A stretch of DNA of 19,009 nucleotides from CALMEC01 sp031376485 (GCA_031376485.1 JANMDV010000061.1:1-19009), one strand, 5' to 3'; shown: positions 7,932 through 16,509, numbered from the stretch's first letter. The notes: generated from the letters alone by a model not told the origin. Program-made: numbers and translations.

Positions 7932-8519
7932 GTGACGGTCGATCGGACCAAGGAACTCGAGCGTGACGGCTTCTATATGGGGCTCGCTCGCGCAGTGCGC
8001 GACGGCGCCGATTGCCTGGGCAGCCGGGTCGGTGCGGTACTCGTACGCCAGAACCGCGTTGTCTCGACCGGCTACAACGGGACGCCGTCGGGATTCACCA
8101 ACTGCACCGACGGCGGGTGTGTCCGCTGCAGCGACAGCGATTTGCACGCCAAGGGGCGCGGCCACGAGGCGACTGATGGCGAACACACCTCGGGCCGAGC
8201 GCTCGATCGATGCATCTGCGTACACGCCGAGCAGAATGCATTCCTGACCGCGGCGCGGTTCGGCACTCGGGTTGAGGGTACGACGCTCTATACGACACTC
8301 AGCCCCTGTTTCGGCTGCCTCAAGGAGGCCGTTCAGGCCGGCGTCGTGCGCGTCGTGTTCGACGAGGTCTACCAAGCGTCCTACGGCGACGCGTTGCAAC
8401 GCCAGTACGACGCACTGGCGGGCCACCTCGCCCAGGACGACCCGACCCGATTCGAGCAGCTCGGAGGACAGCCGCCTCCCACGCGTCTCGCAGAGGTCTC
8501 GGTGGTCGACTCCGAGTAG
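7932..8519 (+). CDS. Deoxycytidylate (dCMP) deaminase family protein
   Basis: 195 residues. The zinc site is intact: HAEQN (res 98-102) gives the metal His and the proton-shuttling Glu100, and PCFGC (125-129) gives the two metal Cys. SRVGAVLVRQNRVVSTGYNGTPSG (positions 31-54) matches the substrate-side N-terminal region of ComEB/dCMP deaminases. Between them lies an insert with C58, C63, C66 and H72, H78, H85 that may bind a second, structural zinc, as seen in some dCMP deaminases. The enzyme would convert dCMP to dUMP for thymidylate synthesis. The GTG start at 7932 has no clear ribosome site, but it leaves the expected N-terminal helix; the ATG at 7977 would cut into it. The structured element lies just upstream. 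Confidence 0.88.
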   Translation: MTVDRTKELERDGFYMGLARAVRDGADCLGSRVGAVLVRQNRVVSTGYNGTPSGFTNCTDGGCVRCSDSDLHAKGRGHEATDGEHTSGRALDRCICVHAEQNAFLTAARFGTRVEGTTLYTTLSPCFGCLKEAVQAGVVRVVFDEVYQASYGDALQRQYDALAGHLAQDDPTRFEQLGGQPPPTRLAEVSVVDSE

Positions 8520-8575
8520 TCGAACGCGCGCCCGCCAGTGAGAGGCCCTTCACCTCGACGTCAGATGAGGCGGGT

Positions 8576-8604
8576 GCGGGACTCGCCGAACCTGTTCGTC
8601 CCGC
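8576..8604. terminator. Hairpin between convergent genes, possible bidirectional terminator
   Basis: GCGGGAC (8576-8582) pairs with GTCCCGC (8598-8604), and inside it GAAC (8588-8591) pairs with GTTC (8594-8597), leaving a 5-nt bulge. It lies in the 109-base gap between the deaminase stop and the permease stop. There is no T-tract, so termination is inferred from position and from the frequency of U-poor hairpins in actinobacteria. Confidence 0.4.
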
Positions 8605-8628
8605 GGGGCTGTTCATCGGAGAATCCCG

Positions 8629-11600
8629 CTACTGCTCCCGCAGCACCTCGGATGGGCTGAGGCGTCGCAGAATCGTCAGGGCGGCCAGCGTCGATGCGAC
8701 GGTCGCTCCGATCACCAGGCTGACGAGCAGCGCGACATCCCGCATGGGAATCGTCGTCGTTGGCGGCAAGATGAAGAGCGGTTGAAGTATGCGGACGAGC
8801 AGCAGGCCCATGCCGCCGCCCACAAGTACTCCCGCCGCCAGTCCACTCAGGCCGACGAACCCCGCCTCGCCCAGGATGAGTGCCTGAAGCTTCCATGACG
8901 GCATGCCTTGGGCGCGGAGGGTCACGTACTCGCGGCGGCGCTGGAGCATCAGGCCAAACACGAACATCGCGATCACGGCTGCGCTGATGACCAGCGTGTA
9001 AAAGGAGTCCAGGTCCACGAGACCGCGGATGTTGAGGGCGGTCAGGCTGGACTGATCTTTGTTGAACGTGGTTTCGGTCGAGTCGATGTTGAGTTGGTCG
9101 TTCGCGCCGGGACCTGCTTGCAGGGCGGAGATCGCATCGGTGAGACCCGCCTTGTTCTGATCGGCGGTCCGGGCAAGGAAGAAGTCCACTTCCTTGAGGC
9201 CCGTTTCGGCCTGGTAATAGTCGAGGTTCGCGATGATATGGATGCCTTCCGAAAAGCCCGGGAATCGCTCGAATACACCGGCCACCGTCATCGTTCTGAG
9301 TTGTTGCGCTTTTGTCCCGCGCGCCAACAGCACCTCGACGGCGTCGCCCACGTCGATCTTGAGATCGTCGGCGGACTGGACGTCCAGAAGGATCGCCTGG
9401 GGCGTTGTTTTGAGTGCGTCCATCGCGGCGGCCGCGGTGCTTGCGGGGAAGAACGTGTCCGACAGCGCGGCCGTGCGGCTGAAGCCGGCGGGGTCGATCG
9501 CCGCGAGGTCTTTGACGTCGCTGTTGAATTCGCTTCGTAGGAACGCGTTCTCGAGGCTCGACACGACGGGCGTCGTTGTGGAGACCCCCGCGACCAGTAG
9601 CTCAGACGCGTAGGCGGGCGAGTGGGCACGTCTGCTGACAGGGCTCGGCGAGATCCGCAGGTTTGAACCGACGGTGAACCTGGCGTCGGCGGCCTTGGCG
9701 CCGTCATAGGTTGCGGCGAAGATCGAGAGGGCCATGCCGAACGCGATCACGAGGCCGACGCCGACGATACCGGTGACGAGCGCGCGTGTGCGCCGACTGA
9801 GGCTGCGCCCGAGGATCCCTCTGACAAGCGGGCCGAACCTGGGTGCGGCGGGCACTGGCAGGTGCGTGGCAACTCCCTCGAAGGCTCGGACCAGTACCAG
9901 CGTCCCCGCGAACCATGCGGTCAGCGGTAGCAGCAGCAGATGGATCGAAAGCGACGTGGCCGTGCCCGTCGAGACCGCGCCGGCGGGAGCGTCGAATGCT
10001 CCGGCCTGCAGCGCGATCACCGTTGCCACTCCCGCGACCGCGACCGCGCCGTAGTCCAGGCGAAGGCGTCGCCAGGCCGGCGGTCGCTCGAGTGCCATCT
10101 CGCGGCGCTCACGTGTGACTTCGCGGCTCAGTGCGCGATGACCCGGAACGTAGAGCGCCAGGCCGGTGGCGAGAACACCCGCTCCGATCGCGATCAGCGC
10201 GGAGATCACAAGCTGGCCGGGTGCCGCCTCGAACAGTACCGAGGGCCCAAGAATCACGAGCACCGACGCGAGTCCTGCAAGGGTTCCGAGGAACGCTCCG
10301 ACGCCTGCGAGTGCAGCCGTGCGGTACAGCAGGATTCGGATCAGGTGACCGCGGTTTGCACCGCGTAGCCGCAGGTTGGCCTGTTCGCGTCGCTGCGTGC
10401 TGGCAAGAATGCTGCCCGCGTACGCGGCGAGGAAGCCGGCCAGCAACAGGCCTGGAAGGCCCAGGAAGAGGAACATCCGTTTCGCCACCGCTGCATCTGC
10501 GCGTGCGACCTCAAGAGTGTTCGAGATGTTGTCGAGCAGGAAGTCCTGTCCGGGCGCGATGTTCGTGATCTCGTTCGCGATCGCCTGGGTCTGCTGCAGC
10601 GCCCGCGCCGGGTCGGAGTTGAGCGGCGAGCGCCGGACCAGTACGTCCACCTCGAGGTTCGGGGGACTCTTGACCGCGAGGGCAGTGCCACGACCGGCAC
10701 TCGCGATCCGGAACGCCGGGATGATCCTCGTAAGGAACACCTCGTGGCTGACCACGACCGAGTCGGCTACGTAGAGGAAGTCTTCGAGCTTGAGCCCCTT
10801 TCTGCTGTTGAAGAGTGGCCTGGCCCGAGAAAGGTCGGCGACGCCGCTGACGGGCAGCTCGATCGGTTGCGCGCCCCCGGGGAGCTTCAGTTGCACTGCG
10901 CCGCCGGGCCCGGCGCCAAGCGCGAGCGAGGCCTCGGAGCTGAGCAGTGCCGAGGCGGGGGCGAACCCGCCGGCGGCGATGCGGATCGAGGGGTGGTGCT
11001 CGACATATGCTTGATCGAACGCGAAGACGCGGATCGGCCTGTCCACCGTCGTGCCGCCCGAGCGCAGCGCGCCGGGTGCAAGATCGACGAACGCCAACGC
11101 ATCTGCGGCCGTCACCCCGGGGATCGTGGCGATCAGGTCGCGGAGCGTGTCAAGTGCAACCAGGTCCGGGGCGTTGCTCCGATCAGGAATCAGGTCCTCA
11201 CGGGTCGAGATCGTGCCGCCAAGTTTGAGCGCAGCCGTCGTCGCAACCGGACGGCGGGCGCGGACATCAAAGCTCAGAGCGACCGTCGCGCCCGCAGCCA
11301 CCGTGCCGATGTTGTGGCCGATCTGGGCCGGCCCGTGCGCGAACGGGCTCTGGCCGCCGACGTCCGGAATCGATTTGCCATCGCCCTTGGCTGTGCCGGG
11401 GATGTACTCCAGTTCAGCACCGAGCTTGTCGTTGACGACGACTTCGTTCGCCGGGGCGTCCCCGCCGTTTCGGACCGTCAAGGCGACCGTCGTTCGGTCA
11501 CCGGCACCGAGCGTCCCAGTCGTCGAGAGCCGCTCGTCAAGCCTTAATCCCTCTCCAAGCGGTGAGGTGAGCACCCTCTGCATGTCGAGTGCGACGGGCG

Positions 11601-11748
11601 CGATCGCCCGCTTGGTCATCGACGCGCCCGAGCCGTCGATAAAGAAGAGCACGCCCGAAAAGAGGCCGATGCCCAACACCACTCCCGCCAGCGACGCGAG
11701 GGTTCGCCGCGGGTTTCTCAACAAGTCACGACGCGCATAGCTAAGCAC
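8629..11748 (-). CDS. FtsX/MacB-type ABC transporter permease with DUF11-like extracellular domain
   Basis: About 1039 residues, a double FtsX-type permease. One membrane span lies near the N-terminus (SLAGVVLGIGLFSGVLFF), then a ~340-residue extracellular region, a run of about six spans in the middle, a second extracellular region, and three more spans at the C-terminus ending in RRLSPSEVLREQ, the typical FtsX end. The first ectodomain starts with a DUF11-like segment (ALTVRNGGDAPANEVVV..., LEYIPGTA, GTVAAGATVALSFDV). Such permeases extract or export lipoproteins, lipids or peptides, or signal mechanically, without a transmembrane channel. I prefer the GTG at 11748, which overlaps the ATPase stop and has GGGGG 8 nt upstream; the frame stays open to a potential start at 11802. 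It is last in the operon with two ATPases and a lipoprotein. Confidence 0.9.
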   Translation of the reverse strand: MLSYARRDLLRNPRRTLASLAGVVLGIGLFSGVLFFIDGSGASMTKRAIAPVALDMQRVLTSPLGEGLRLDERLSTTGTLGAGDRTTVALTVRNGGDAPANEVVVNDKLGAELEYIPGTAKGDGKSIPDVGGQSPFAHGPAQIGHNIGTVAAGATVALSFDVRARRPVATTAALKLGGTISTREDLIPDRSNAPDLVALDTLRDLIATIPGVTAADALAFVDLAPGALRSGGTTVDRPIRVFAFDQAYVEHHPSIRIAAGGFAPASALLSSEASLALGAGPGGAVQLKLPGGAQPIELPVSGVADLSRARPLFNSRKGLKLEDFLYVADSVVVSHEVFLTRIIPAFRIASAGRGTALAVKSPPNLEVDVLVRRSPLNSDPARALQQTQAIANEITNIAPGQDFLLDNISNTLEVARADAAVAKRMFLFLGLPGLLLAGFLAAYAGSILASTQRREQANLRLRGANRGHLIRILLYRTAALAGVGAFLGTLAGLASVLVILGPSVLFEAAPGQLVISALIAIGAGVLATGLALYVPGHRALSREVTRERREMALERPPAWRRLRLDYGAVAVAGVATVIALQAGAFDAPAGAVSTGTATSLSIHLLLLPLTAWFAGTLVLVRAFEGVATHLPVPAAPRFGPLVRGILGRSLSRRTRALVTGIVGVGLVIAFGMALSIFAATYDGAKAADARFTVGSNLRISPSPVSRRAHSPAYASELLVAGVSTTTPVVSSLENAFLRSEFNSDVKDLAAIDPAGFSRTAALSDTFFPASTAAAAMDALKTTPQAILLDVQSADDLKIDVGDAVEVLLARGTKAQQLRTMTVAGVFERFPGFSEGIHIIANLDYYQAETGLKEVDFFLARTADQNKAGLTDAISALQAGPGANDQLNIDSTETTFNKDQSSLTALNIRGLVDLDSFYTLVISAAVIAMFVFGLMLQRRREYVTLRAQGMPSWKLQALILGEAGFVGLSGLAAGVLVGGGMGLLLVRILQPLFILPPTTTIPMRDVALLVSLVIGATVASTLAALTILRRLSPSEVLREQ

Positions 11749-12460
11749 CGACACCACCCCCGGTCGTGACCATTGGCCAGTCGGAGTCTTCGACCACCTC
11801 ACCGTCGCGCAGCCGTACTTGGTTGTCGAGCCGTTGTGCGATTGCCGAGTCGTGCGTGATGACGATTAGCGTCGCCCCGGCCTCAGCCTGGGCCTCCCTC
11901 AGAATGTCGATGACCGCGATCGAGTTGTCGGTGTCGAGCGAGCCGGTGGGCTCGTCGGCCAGGATCAGCCGCGGCTCGTGGACCAGTGCGCGGGCCACCG
12001 CCACCCGCTGACGCTCCCCGCCGGAGAGTTGGTCGGGGTACTTGGCTGTTGCGGCCGCGAGCCCGAGGCCCGCGAGCAATTCGAGCGAGCGTTCGTATCC
12101 GTCACCGCGCGAGTTGAGCGCGAGCGACAGGCTGACGTTCTCCACTGCGGTCAGGAACGGTTGCAGGTTGTGCGACTGGAAGACGAATCCAATCTGCTCG
12201 CGCCGCAGGCGGGCGCGGTCTTCGTCCGCGAGTTCCGAGACGACCTGATCACCGATTGTCACTCGCCCGTGACTGGGGGCTTCCAGCCCGCCGATCAGCG
12301 ACAGCAACGTGGACTTGCCGCACCCGCTCGGTCCGGTGATCGCGAGGCTGCTTCCGGGCATCACGGCGAGGCTGATCCCGTTGACCGCACGCACCAGTCC
12401 GGCATCGGTCGTGAAATGCTTTGTGACCGACTCGACTATGACCTCGGCGCCAGTGCTCAT
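11741..12460 (-). CDS. ABC transporter ATP-binding protein, MacB/LolD type
   Basis: 239 residues. Walker A GPSGCGKST (43-51), Q-loop Gln95 in FVFQSHNLQ, signature LSGGE (145-149), Walker B LILADEP (165-171) and switch His203 in VITHD are all present. The family pairs with FtsX-type permeases and hydrolyses ATP in the cytoplasm to drive movements of the permease ectodomain. Its ATG overlaps the stop of the second ATPase gene (ATGA at 12457-12460), and its stop overlaps the likely permease start, so all three are coupled. Together with the neighbouring non-identical ATPase it may form a heterodimer on the single fused permease; this is inferred from gene order. Confidence 0.95.
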   Translation of the reverse strand: MSTGAEVIVESVTKHFTTDAGLVRAVNGISLAVMPGSSLAITGPSGCGKSTLLSLIGGLEAPSHGRVTIGDQVVSELADEDRARLRREQIGFVFQSHNLQPFLTAVENVSLSLALNSRGDGYERSLELLAGLGLAAATAKYPDQLSGGERQRVAVARALVHEPRLILADEPTGSLDTDNSIAVIDILREAQAEAGATLIVITHDSAIAQRLDNQVRLRDGEVVEDSDWPMVTTGGGVGA

Positions 12461-13128
12461 GCTTCGATCACTCCTCCGTCGACCACCCGCAGTCGACGTT
12501 CGGTTTGTCCCGCCAGTTCCATGCTGTGGGTCACCATCAACACGGTCATGCCGCGCGCGCGCGACGTCTCCAAGATCACATCGAGTACCCGTTCGGCGTT
12601 GGCCGAGTCGAGTTCCGCGGTGACCTCATCCGCCAAGAGAAGATCCGGTTCGTTGACCAACGCCACGGCAAGCGCTGCGCGCTGCGCCTCCCCGCCAGAC
12701 AGGCGGCGGGGCAGGTCCTCGAAACGGTCGCCCAGACCGAGTTCGCAGAGGAGGGCCTTCGCGCGCGAGCCGGGCCGATCGCCACCGGCGAACTTCATCG
12801 CCAGCTCGACGTTCTCGGCCGCGGTCAGGAACGGGATGAGATTGTCGTTTTGGAGCACTACCCCGATCCTGCGAGCCCGGAGGCCCGCCCGGGCGGTCTC
12901 ATCCATCGCCGTCATGTCCTGCCCGTCGAAGTACACGTTGCCCGAGTCGGGCAGCAACAGTCCAGCCAGTACCGCGAGCAGTGTGGACTTGCCGGCGCCG
13001 GACGAACCCACCAAACTCGTCGTCTGACCCCGCGCAAGCTCGAACCCGGCTCCATCGAGCACGCGCGTCTCGACTCCGGCCTCGTTGTAGCTCTTCGAAA
13101 GCCCTTCGACCTGGAGAAGTGGCACCAT
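12457..13128 (-). CDS. ABC transporter ATP-binding protein, MacB/LolD type, variant Walker B
   Basis: 223 residues. Walker A GSSGAGKST (41-49), Q-loop Gln93 in VVLQNDN, signature LSGGE (143-147), Walker B LLLADEV (163-169) and switch His201 are present. The usual ADEPT sequence reads ADEVT: the proline after the catalytic glutamate is valine, while the glutamate is kept, so hydrolysis need not be lost. The start ATG lies 5 nt after the lipoprotein stop. The protein differs clearly from the next ATPase in the operon, which fits a heterodimeric motor rather than a recent duplication. Confidence 0.94.
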   Translation of the reverse strand: MVPLLQVEGLSKSYNEAGVETRVLDGAGFELARGQTTSLVGSSGAGKSTLLAVLAGLLLPDSGNVYFDGQDMTAMDETARAGLRARRIGVVLQNDNLIPFLTAAENVELAMKFAGGDRPGSRAKALLCELGLGDRFEDLPRRLSGGEAQRAALAVALVNEPDLLLADEVTAELDSANAERVLDVILETSRARGMTVLMVTHSMELAGQTERRLRVVDGGVIEA

Positions 13129-13133
13129 CGCCG

Positions 13134-14009
13134 CTACCCGCGCTTTCCGGCTGGGAACGTGCCGAAGACGCTGCGAGCGGTCGTGATCGCGTGCTTGTCG
13201 AGCGCGAGCGCTTCGGCGCTGACCTCCGCCAGTGCCGTCGGGCTCAGCTGGGTCAGGTTGACCAGCTGCTCGATGTCTTTGTGGACGCTTTTGCTGCGAG
13301 GAATATTGTCGATCTGTCCGACGTTGCGTGCGTAGTACTTGAACTCGTTGTCGGGCGCCGACGCTTTGCCCTCACGCACGACCAGCACGTCGTCGAAACA
13401 CTTGAACGGGACGCACCACCTGGCACCCACGTCGATCACCTCGGCGATGTCACCTTCATCGGCGTCGGGTTGCGCGACGGCGTAGGGCGGCGTCCCCGCC
13501 GTCGGGTCGGCTTGGACGAGCATTCCGGCCTTGGCACCCTTGACTCCACTCAGCCATGCGTCCAACGACGAGACGAAGCGGCCACCCTCGAACTGCTCGG
13601 TGTAGCCGCCGAGATACCAGAGGTTGCCGTTCTTGTCCTCCGCGAGGTAATCGAGGGATTCCTGGGAGACCTGGCCGCTATCGAGCTCATAGTCGAACAC
13701 GAGAACTGTCCGTACACCGTCAATGGTTCGAGACACATCAGTGACCGTGGTCGTCACCAGATGCGGGACTTTTCTGCTGCCGACGAGCGTGGACCCTTCA
13801 CGAACCCACTGCGTTCCGGGCTTCAGCGGAAAGTAGGGGTTTCTCCCGGTGGCCGGATCGCCAAAATTGGCTCGGTCGAACCGAGCCTCGGTGGCGGGCG
13901 TGGCTGCTGGCGCGCGAGCGGCGCCACCACATCCAGACGCGAACAGGACGGCGGCGAATGCCGCCGCCACTGTCGTCGAAACGAACAACTGCCTTCTGGG
14001 AATCATCAT
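13134..14009 (-). CDS. Exported lipoprotein of unknown function, linked to FtsX-type ABC transporter
   Basis: 291 residues. The N-terminus has two Arg, a hydrophobic stretch and a lipobox ASGC with lipidated Cys27, followed by a flexible Ala/Pro region. The mature part begins with NPYFPLKPGTQWVREG (57-72), a motif I associate with uncharacterised actinobacterial exported proteins, and has a paired-Cys segment RWCVPFKCFDDVLVVRE. No enzyme family is recognised. It starts the operon with the two ATPases and permease, so it may be the extracytoplasmic partner or cargo of that transporter. The ATG at 14009 is followed by a second ATG; AGGAG at 14024-14020 lies 10 nt upstream and supports either. 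Confidence 0.85.
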   Translation of the reverse strand: MMIPRRQLFVSTTVAAAFAAVLFASGCGGAARAPAATPATEARFDRANFGDPATGRNPYFPLKPGTQWVREGSTLVGSRKVPHLVTTTVTDVSRTIDGVRTVLVFDYELDSGQVSQESLDYLAEDKNGNLWYLGGYTEQFEGGRFVSSLDAWLSGVKGAKAGMLVQADPTAGTPPYAVAQPDADEGDIAEVIDVGARWCVPFKCFDDVLVVREGKASAPDNEFKYYARNVGQIDNIPRSKSVHKDIEQLVNLTQLSPTALAEVSAEALALDKHAITTARSVFGTFPAGKRG

Positions 14010-14514
14010 CGCGATCCGTCTCCTGGGATGAACAACGTCTGGCGAGTGTCACTCGCCGGAATGAGGGGCAGATGAGAGGCACGGGGAGCAGGCCGGACGG
14101 GCTCCACCCGGCTCTCCCAAGTGCTGCCGTGGCGGACACCCGGTGGCGTTTGGCCGGCGCACACAGGCGGAGCGCGGTTGCGCCGCCCGTGTTGGTTTAC
14201 GTTGACCGCGTACCGTCGTCAGGTGTTTCCTCGCGGACGCCGGTCCGAGATCGAGACGCGCGTGACCGAGCAGCTCATGCCCGCACCGAACCCGTCGAGC
14301 TCGGGGACGGGTGGCCGGTGTTCGGCGTGCTGAGGCGTCCGGAACGCACAAACGATTCTCATCTTCGTCTCACAGAGGGCTCGTACCGTCGTCGACCAAG
14401 CCGTTGCTCGCGCGGCCGGACCGCTGACAAGGATCTCCATGAACCCCTGTTCTCAGACCGGACCTGACCCCGACAGCCGTCGGTCGATTCCCTGGGACGC
14501 TGATCGGGGCCGAG
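14010..14514. other. Intergenic region without an intact gene; possible coding remnants
   Basis: The region holds the lipoprotein operon's ribosome site and, presumably, its promoter at the left end. On the plus strand TACCGT at 14211-14216 stands 6 nt before a GTG (14223), the same layout as the leaderless propeller gene, but the frame stops at 14331-14333 after 36 codons. The neighbouring frame is G/C-rich at third positions just before that stop and then degrades. This could be a broken gene, or chance. I see no tRNA, insertion sequence or clear repeat. Confidence 0.3.
14020..14024 (-). promoter_or_regulatory. Ribosome binding site of the lipoprotein gene
   Basis: TCCT plus the preceding C reads AGGAG on the minus strand, 10 nt before the first ATG (14009) and 13 nt before the second. 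Confidence 0.6.
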
Positions 14515-14745
14515 GTGCCCGTCGTGCTCCCGGTCGACGCCACACGTTGCGGCGGATACGGCTCCGCGAGACCAGGCTCCACGCCAACGGGCATCCGGGC
14601 CACCGTGCTCGCCCCCTGCTTGTCCGAGGCGATGCTCGGCGAACTCCCGACGCACTCGACCGGAGATGACATGCGCCGTCACCGCCAAGACCTCATGAGG
14701 CGAGCCGGGGGAGTGTCGTTCGTCGCGCTCGGGAGTTCGGCGTGA
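14515..14745 (+). CDS. Small hypothetical ORF coupled to the ABC-2 ATPase gene (doubtful)
   Basis: 76 codons from a GTG. About four fifths of the codons end in G or C, better than the other plus-strand frames here, and the TGA overlaps the ATG of the ATPase gene as TGATG, typical of coupled genes. The same frame stays open leftward to a TAA at 14440-14442, so the real 5' end may lie earlier or have been lost by frameshift. Motifs such as VDATRCGGYG and HSTGDDMRRH do not match a family I know. It may be the tail of a decayed gene or a non-coding shadow. Confidence 0.3.
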   Translation: MPVVLPVDATRCGGYGSARPGSTPTGIRATVLAPCLSEAMLGELPTHSTGDDMRRHRQDLMRRAGGVSFVALGSSA

Positions 14746-15698
14746 TGGCTGCCATCGAGGCACACGGCATCGGGAAGCGGTACGGGTCCTTCGTCGCCCT
14801 CGAGGACTTCACCATCGCCGTACAGGCGGGTGAGATCGTGGGCGTGCTCGGTCCGAACGGCGCAGGCAAGACGACGGCCATCCGCGTCCTCACCACGATC
14901 CTCGCGCCGAGTCACGGCAGCTTTGCCGTGGCCGGCGTGCCGCACAGCCGGCCGGCAGAAATTCGCCGGCGGATCGGCGTGCTTCCGGAAAGCGCCGGCT
15001 ATCCCGAACGGCAGACCGGCGAGCAGTATCTGCGCTACCACGCCCGCCTGTATGGCCATTCCCGCGGGAGCGGTCGTGCGGTCGCCCGCGCGCTGCTCGA
15101 GGAGGTGGGACTCTCCGATCGCAGCCAGTCGTTGATCGCCTCGTACAGCCGCGGCATGCGTCAGCGCCTCGGCATCGCCCGTGCGCTCGTCAACCAACCG
15201 GACGTGGTGTTCCTCGACGAGCCGACCCTCGGTCTCGATCCGGCGGGGCAGCGGCAGGTCCTCGGCAACGTCCGCAGGATCGCGCGCGAGCGCGGGGCGA
15301 CCGTCGTGCTCAGCACCCACCTCCTCGCAGAGGTGGAGGAGAACTGTTCGCGCGTGCTGATTCTGAACCGTGGCCGCGTCGTCACGGAGGGGACGGTGTC
15401 GGAGGTCGCGCGCCGCGCGGGCGCGCCACGCACGGCCCGACTCCGCGTCGCGCCGGAGCAGGCCGGGAGAGCGGCCGACGCCCTCGCCGGCGCGCACGGG
15501 GTCGAGACGGTCGAGCGCGCCGACGGTCAACCCGGCTCGTTGATCATCGCGTTCGTACCTGCGGGACAGGACATGACCGACACGTCGCCGAACGACGCCG
15601 TCCGCTCGCTCATCGACGCAGGCGTCGCGATCCACTCCTTCGAGCTTGAAGGTGCGCGCCTGAGCGACGCGTTCCTCGCGATCACCGAGCCAGGCTGA
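14745..15698 (+). CDS. ABC transporter ATP-binding protein (ABC-2/NatA type)
   Basis: About 317 residues. Walker A GPNGAGKT (37-44 when counted from the GTG one codon upstream), Q-loop position LPESAG, signature YSRGMRQRL, Walker B VVFLDEP (155-161) and switch His193 are all present. A ~100-residue C-terminal extension follows, as in NatA/CcmA/DrrA exporters. The protein powers the permease encoded next, with the ATG of the permease one base after this stop. Two adjacent starts (GTG 14742, ATG 14745) share GGGAG at 6 and 9 nt; I list the ATG. The ATG overlaps the stop of a doubtful upstream ORF. Confidence 0.93.
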   Translation: MAAIEAHGIGKRYGSFVALEDFTIAVQAGEIVGVLGPNGAGKTTAIRVLTTILAPSHGSFAVAGVPHSRPAEIRRRIGVLPESAGYPERQTGEQYLRYHARLYGHSRGSGRAVARALLEEVGLSDRSQSLIASYSRGMRQRLGIARALVNQPDVVFLDEPTLGLDPAGQRQVLGNVRRIARERGATVVLSTHLLAEVEENCSRVLILNRGRVVTEGTVSEVARRAGAPRTARLRVAPEQAGRAADALAGAHGVETVERADGQPGSLIIAFVPAGQDMTDTSPNDAVRSLIDAGVAIHSFELEGARLSDAFLAITEPG

Positions 15699-15699
15699 G

Positions 15700-16509
15700 A
15701 TGGCCCCCTCTGAGCACGCCGAGCCGGGCACCAAACCACCCCGCTGGACCGTCACACTCGAGCAGGAGCTCCGGGACCTGTGGATGGGCGGTCGGGGTCT
15801 GCTGCTCACCTTCGCCTTCAGTGTCCTCGTGGGAGTGATCGCGTACCTCGCGTCGACGAACACAACGCTCAATTTCCTTGAGCAGCGCGAATCGGTGAAC
15901 CTCACACTGCAGGTTGTGATCGCCGTCGGTGGCTTGCTCTCGCTCCTTGCAGCAGCCGATGCGATCAGCGGCGAACGCGAACGCGGCACGCTCGAGACCC
16001 TGCTTCTGACCCCCATATCCCGGCGCGACATCGCGGTCGCAAAGCTCGTCGCCGCGCTCTCGCTGTGGCTGGCGGCGTTCGCGATCGCGGTGCCCTACAT
16101 CTGGTTTCTCGGTCGCGGTGTCGGCATTGTCGCCGATGCCCTCGCGACCGGCCTCGTGGTGGGCACGCTCCTCGCCGTCTTTCTCGCTTCGCTCGGCATC
16201 GTCGTCAGCCTCTTCGCCGCCTCGAATCGCGTCAGTCTCTCGCTGAGTCTGTTCGCCTTGCTCGCCCTTTTCGCGCCGACGCAGCTGCCCTCGGGTGCGC
16301 AGCGGGGTTGGGCCGGAGATCTGCTCCTGCGCGTCAACCCCATCACCGCGGGCGAGCGCTACGTGGGCAAGATCGTCGTCGACGGCTTCGGGTGGAGTCA
16401 GGACGTCCTCTGGCTGGCCTCGCCGATCGTGGCCGCCGTAGTGCTCGCAGCCGCCGTGCCGGTTCTGGCGACGCGCTTCATGCGGCTTCGAGGAGGTATC
16501 TCGGAATGA
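15700..16509 (+). CDS. ABC-2 type transporter permease
   Basis: 269 residues with about six membrane spans (res ~34-52, 68-90, 112-137, 145-172, one in the 175-195 region, and one near the C-terminus). The cytoplasmic segment ISGERERGTLETLLLTPISR (89-108) is the family hallmark that contacts the ATPase. It would export a lipid, peptide or drug together with the upstream ATPase; the substrate cannot be told. Start ATG at 15700 follows the ATPase stop by one base, and its TGA overlaps the ATG of the next gene (ATGA at 16506-16509). Confidence 0.92.
   Translation: MAPSEHAEPGTKPPRWTVTLEQELRDLWMGGRGLLLTFAFSVLVGVIAYLASTNTTLNFLEQRESVNLTLQVVIAVGGLLSLLAAADAISGERERGTLETLLLTPISRRDIAVAKLVAALSLWLAAFAIAVPYIWFLGRGVGIVADALATGLVVGTLLAVFLASLGIVVSLFAASNRVSLSLSLFALLALFAPTQLPSGAQRGWAGDLLLRVNPITAGERYVGKIVVDGFGWSQDVLWLASPIVAAVVLAAAVPVLATRFMRLRGGISE
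16490..16496 (+). promoter_or_regulatory. Strong ribosome binding site deciding the start of the Ig-like gene
   Basis: GAGGAGG lies 9 nt before the ATG at 16506, inside the end of the permease gene. It supports re-initiation at the ATGA overlap and rules out the much longer same-frame extension. Confidence 0.75.

Noticed and set aside
7753..7935. Peptide encoded by the structured element (copy 1 and its counterpart in copy 2 have similar translations over part of their length)
   Set aside because: The cores differ by a 1-nt indel, so the frame is not kept through the third conserved block, and the changes follow base pairing rather than codons.
16065..16505. Upstream same-frame extension of the Ig-like protein
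   Set aside because: It overlaps the ABC-2 permease in another frame and would bury the signal peptide; the ribosome site at 16490-16496 fixes the start at 16506.
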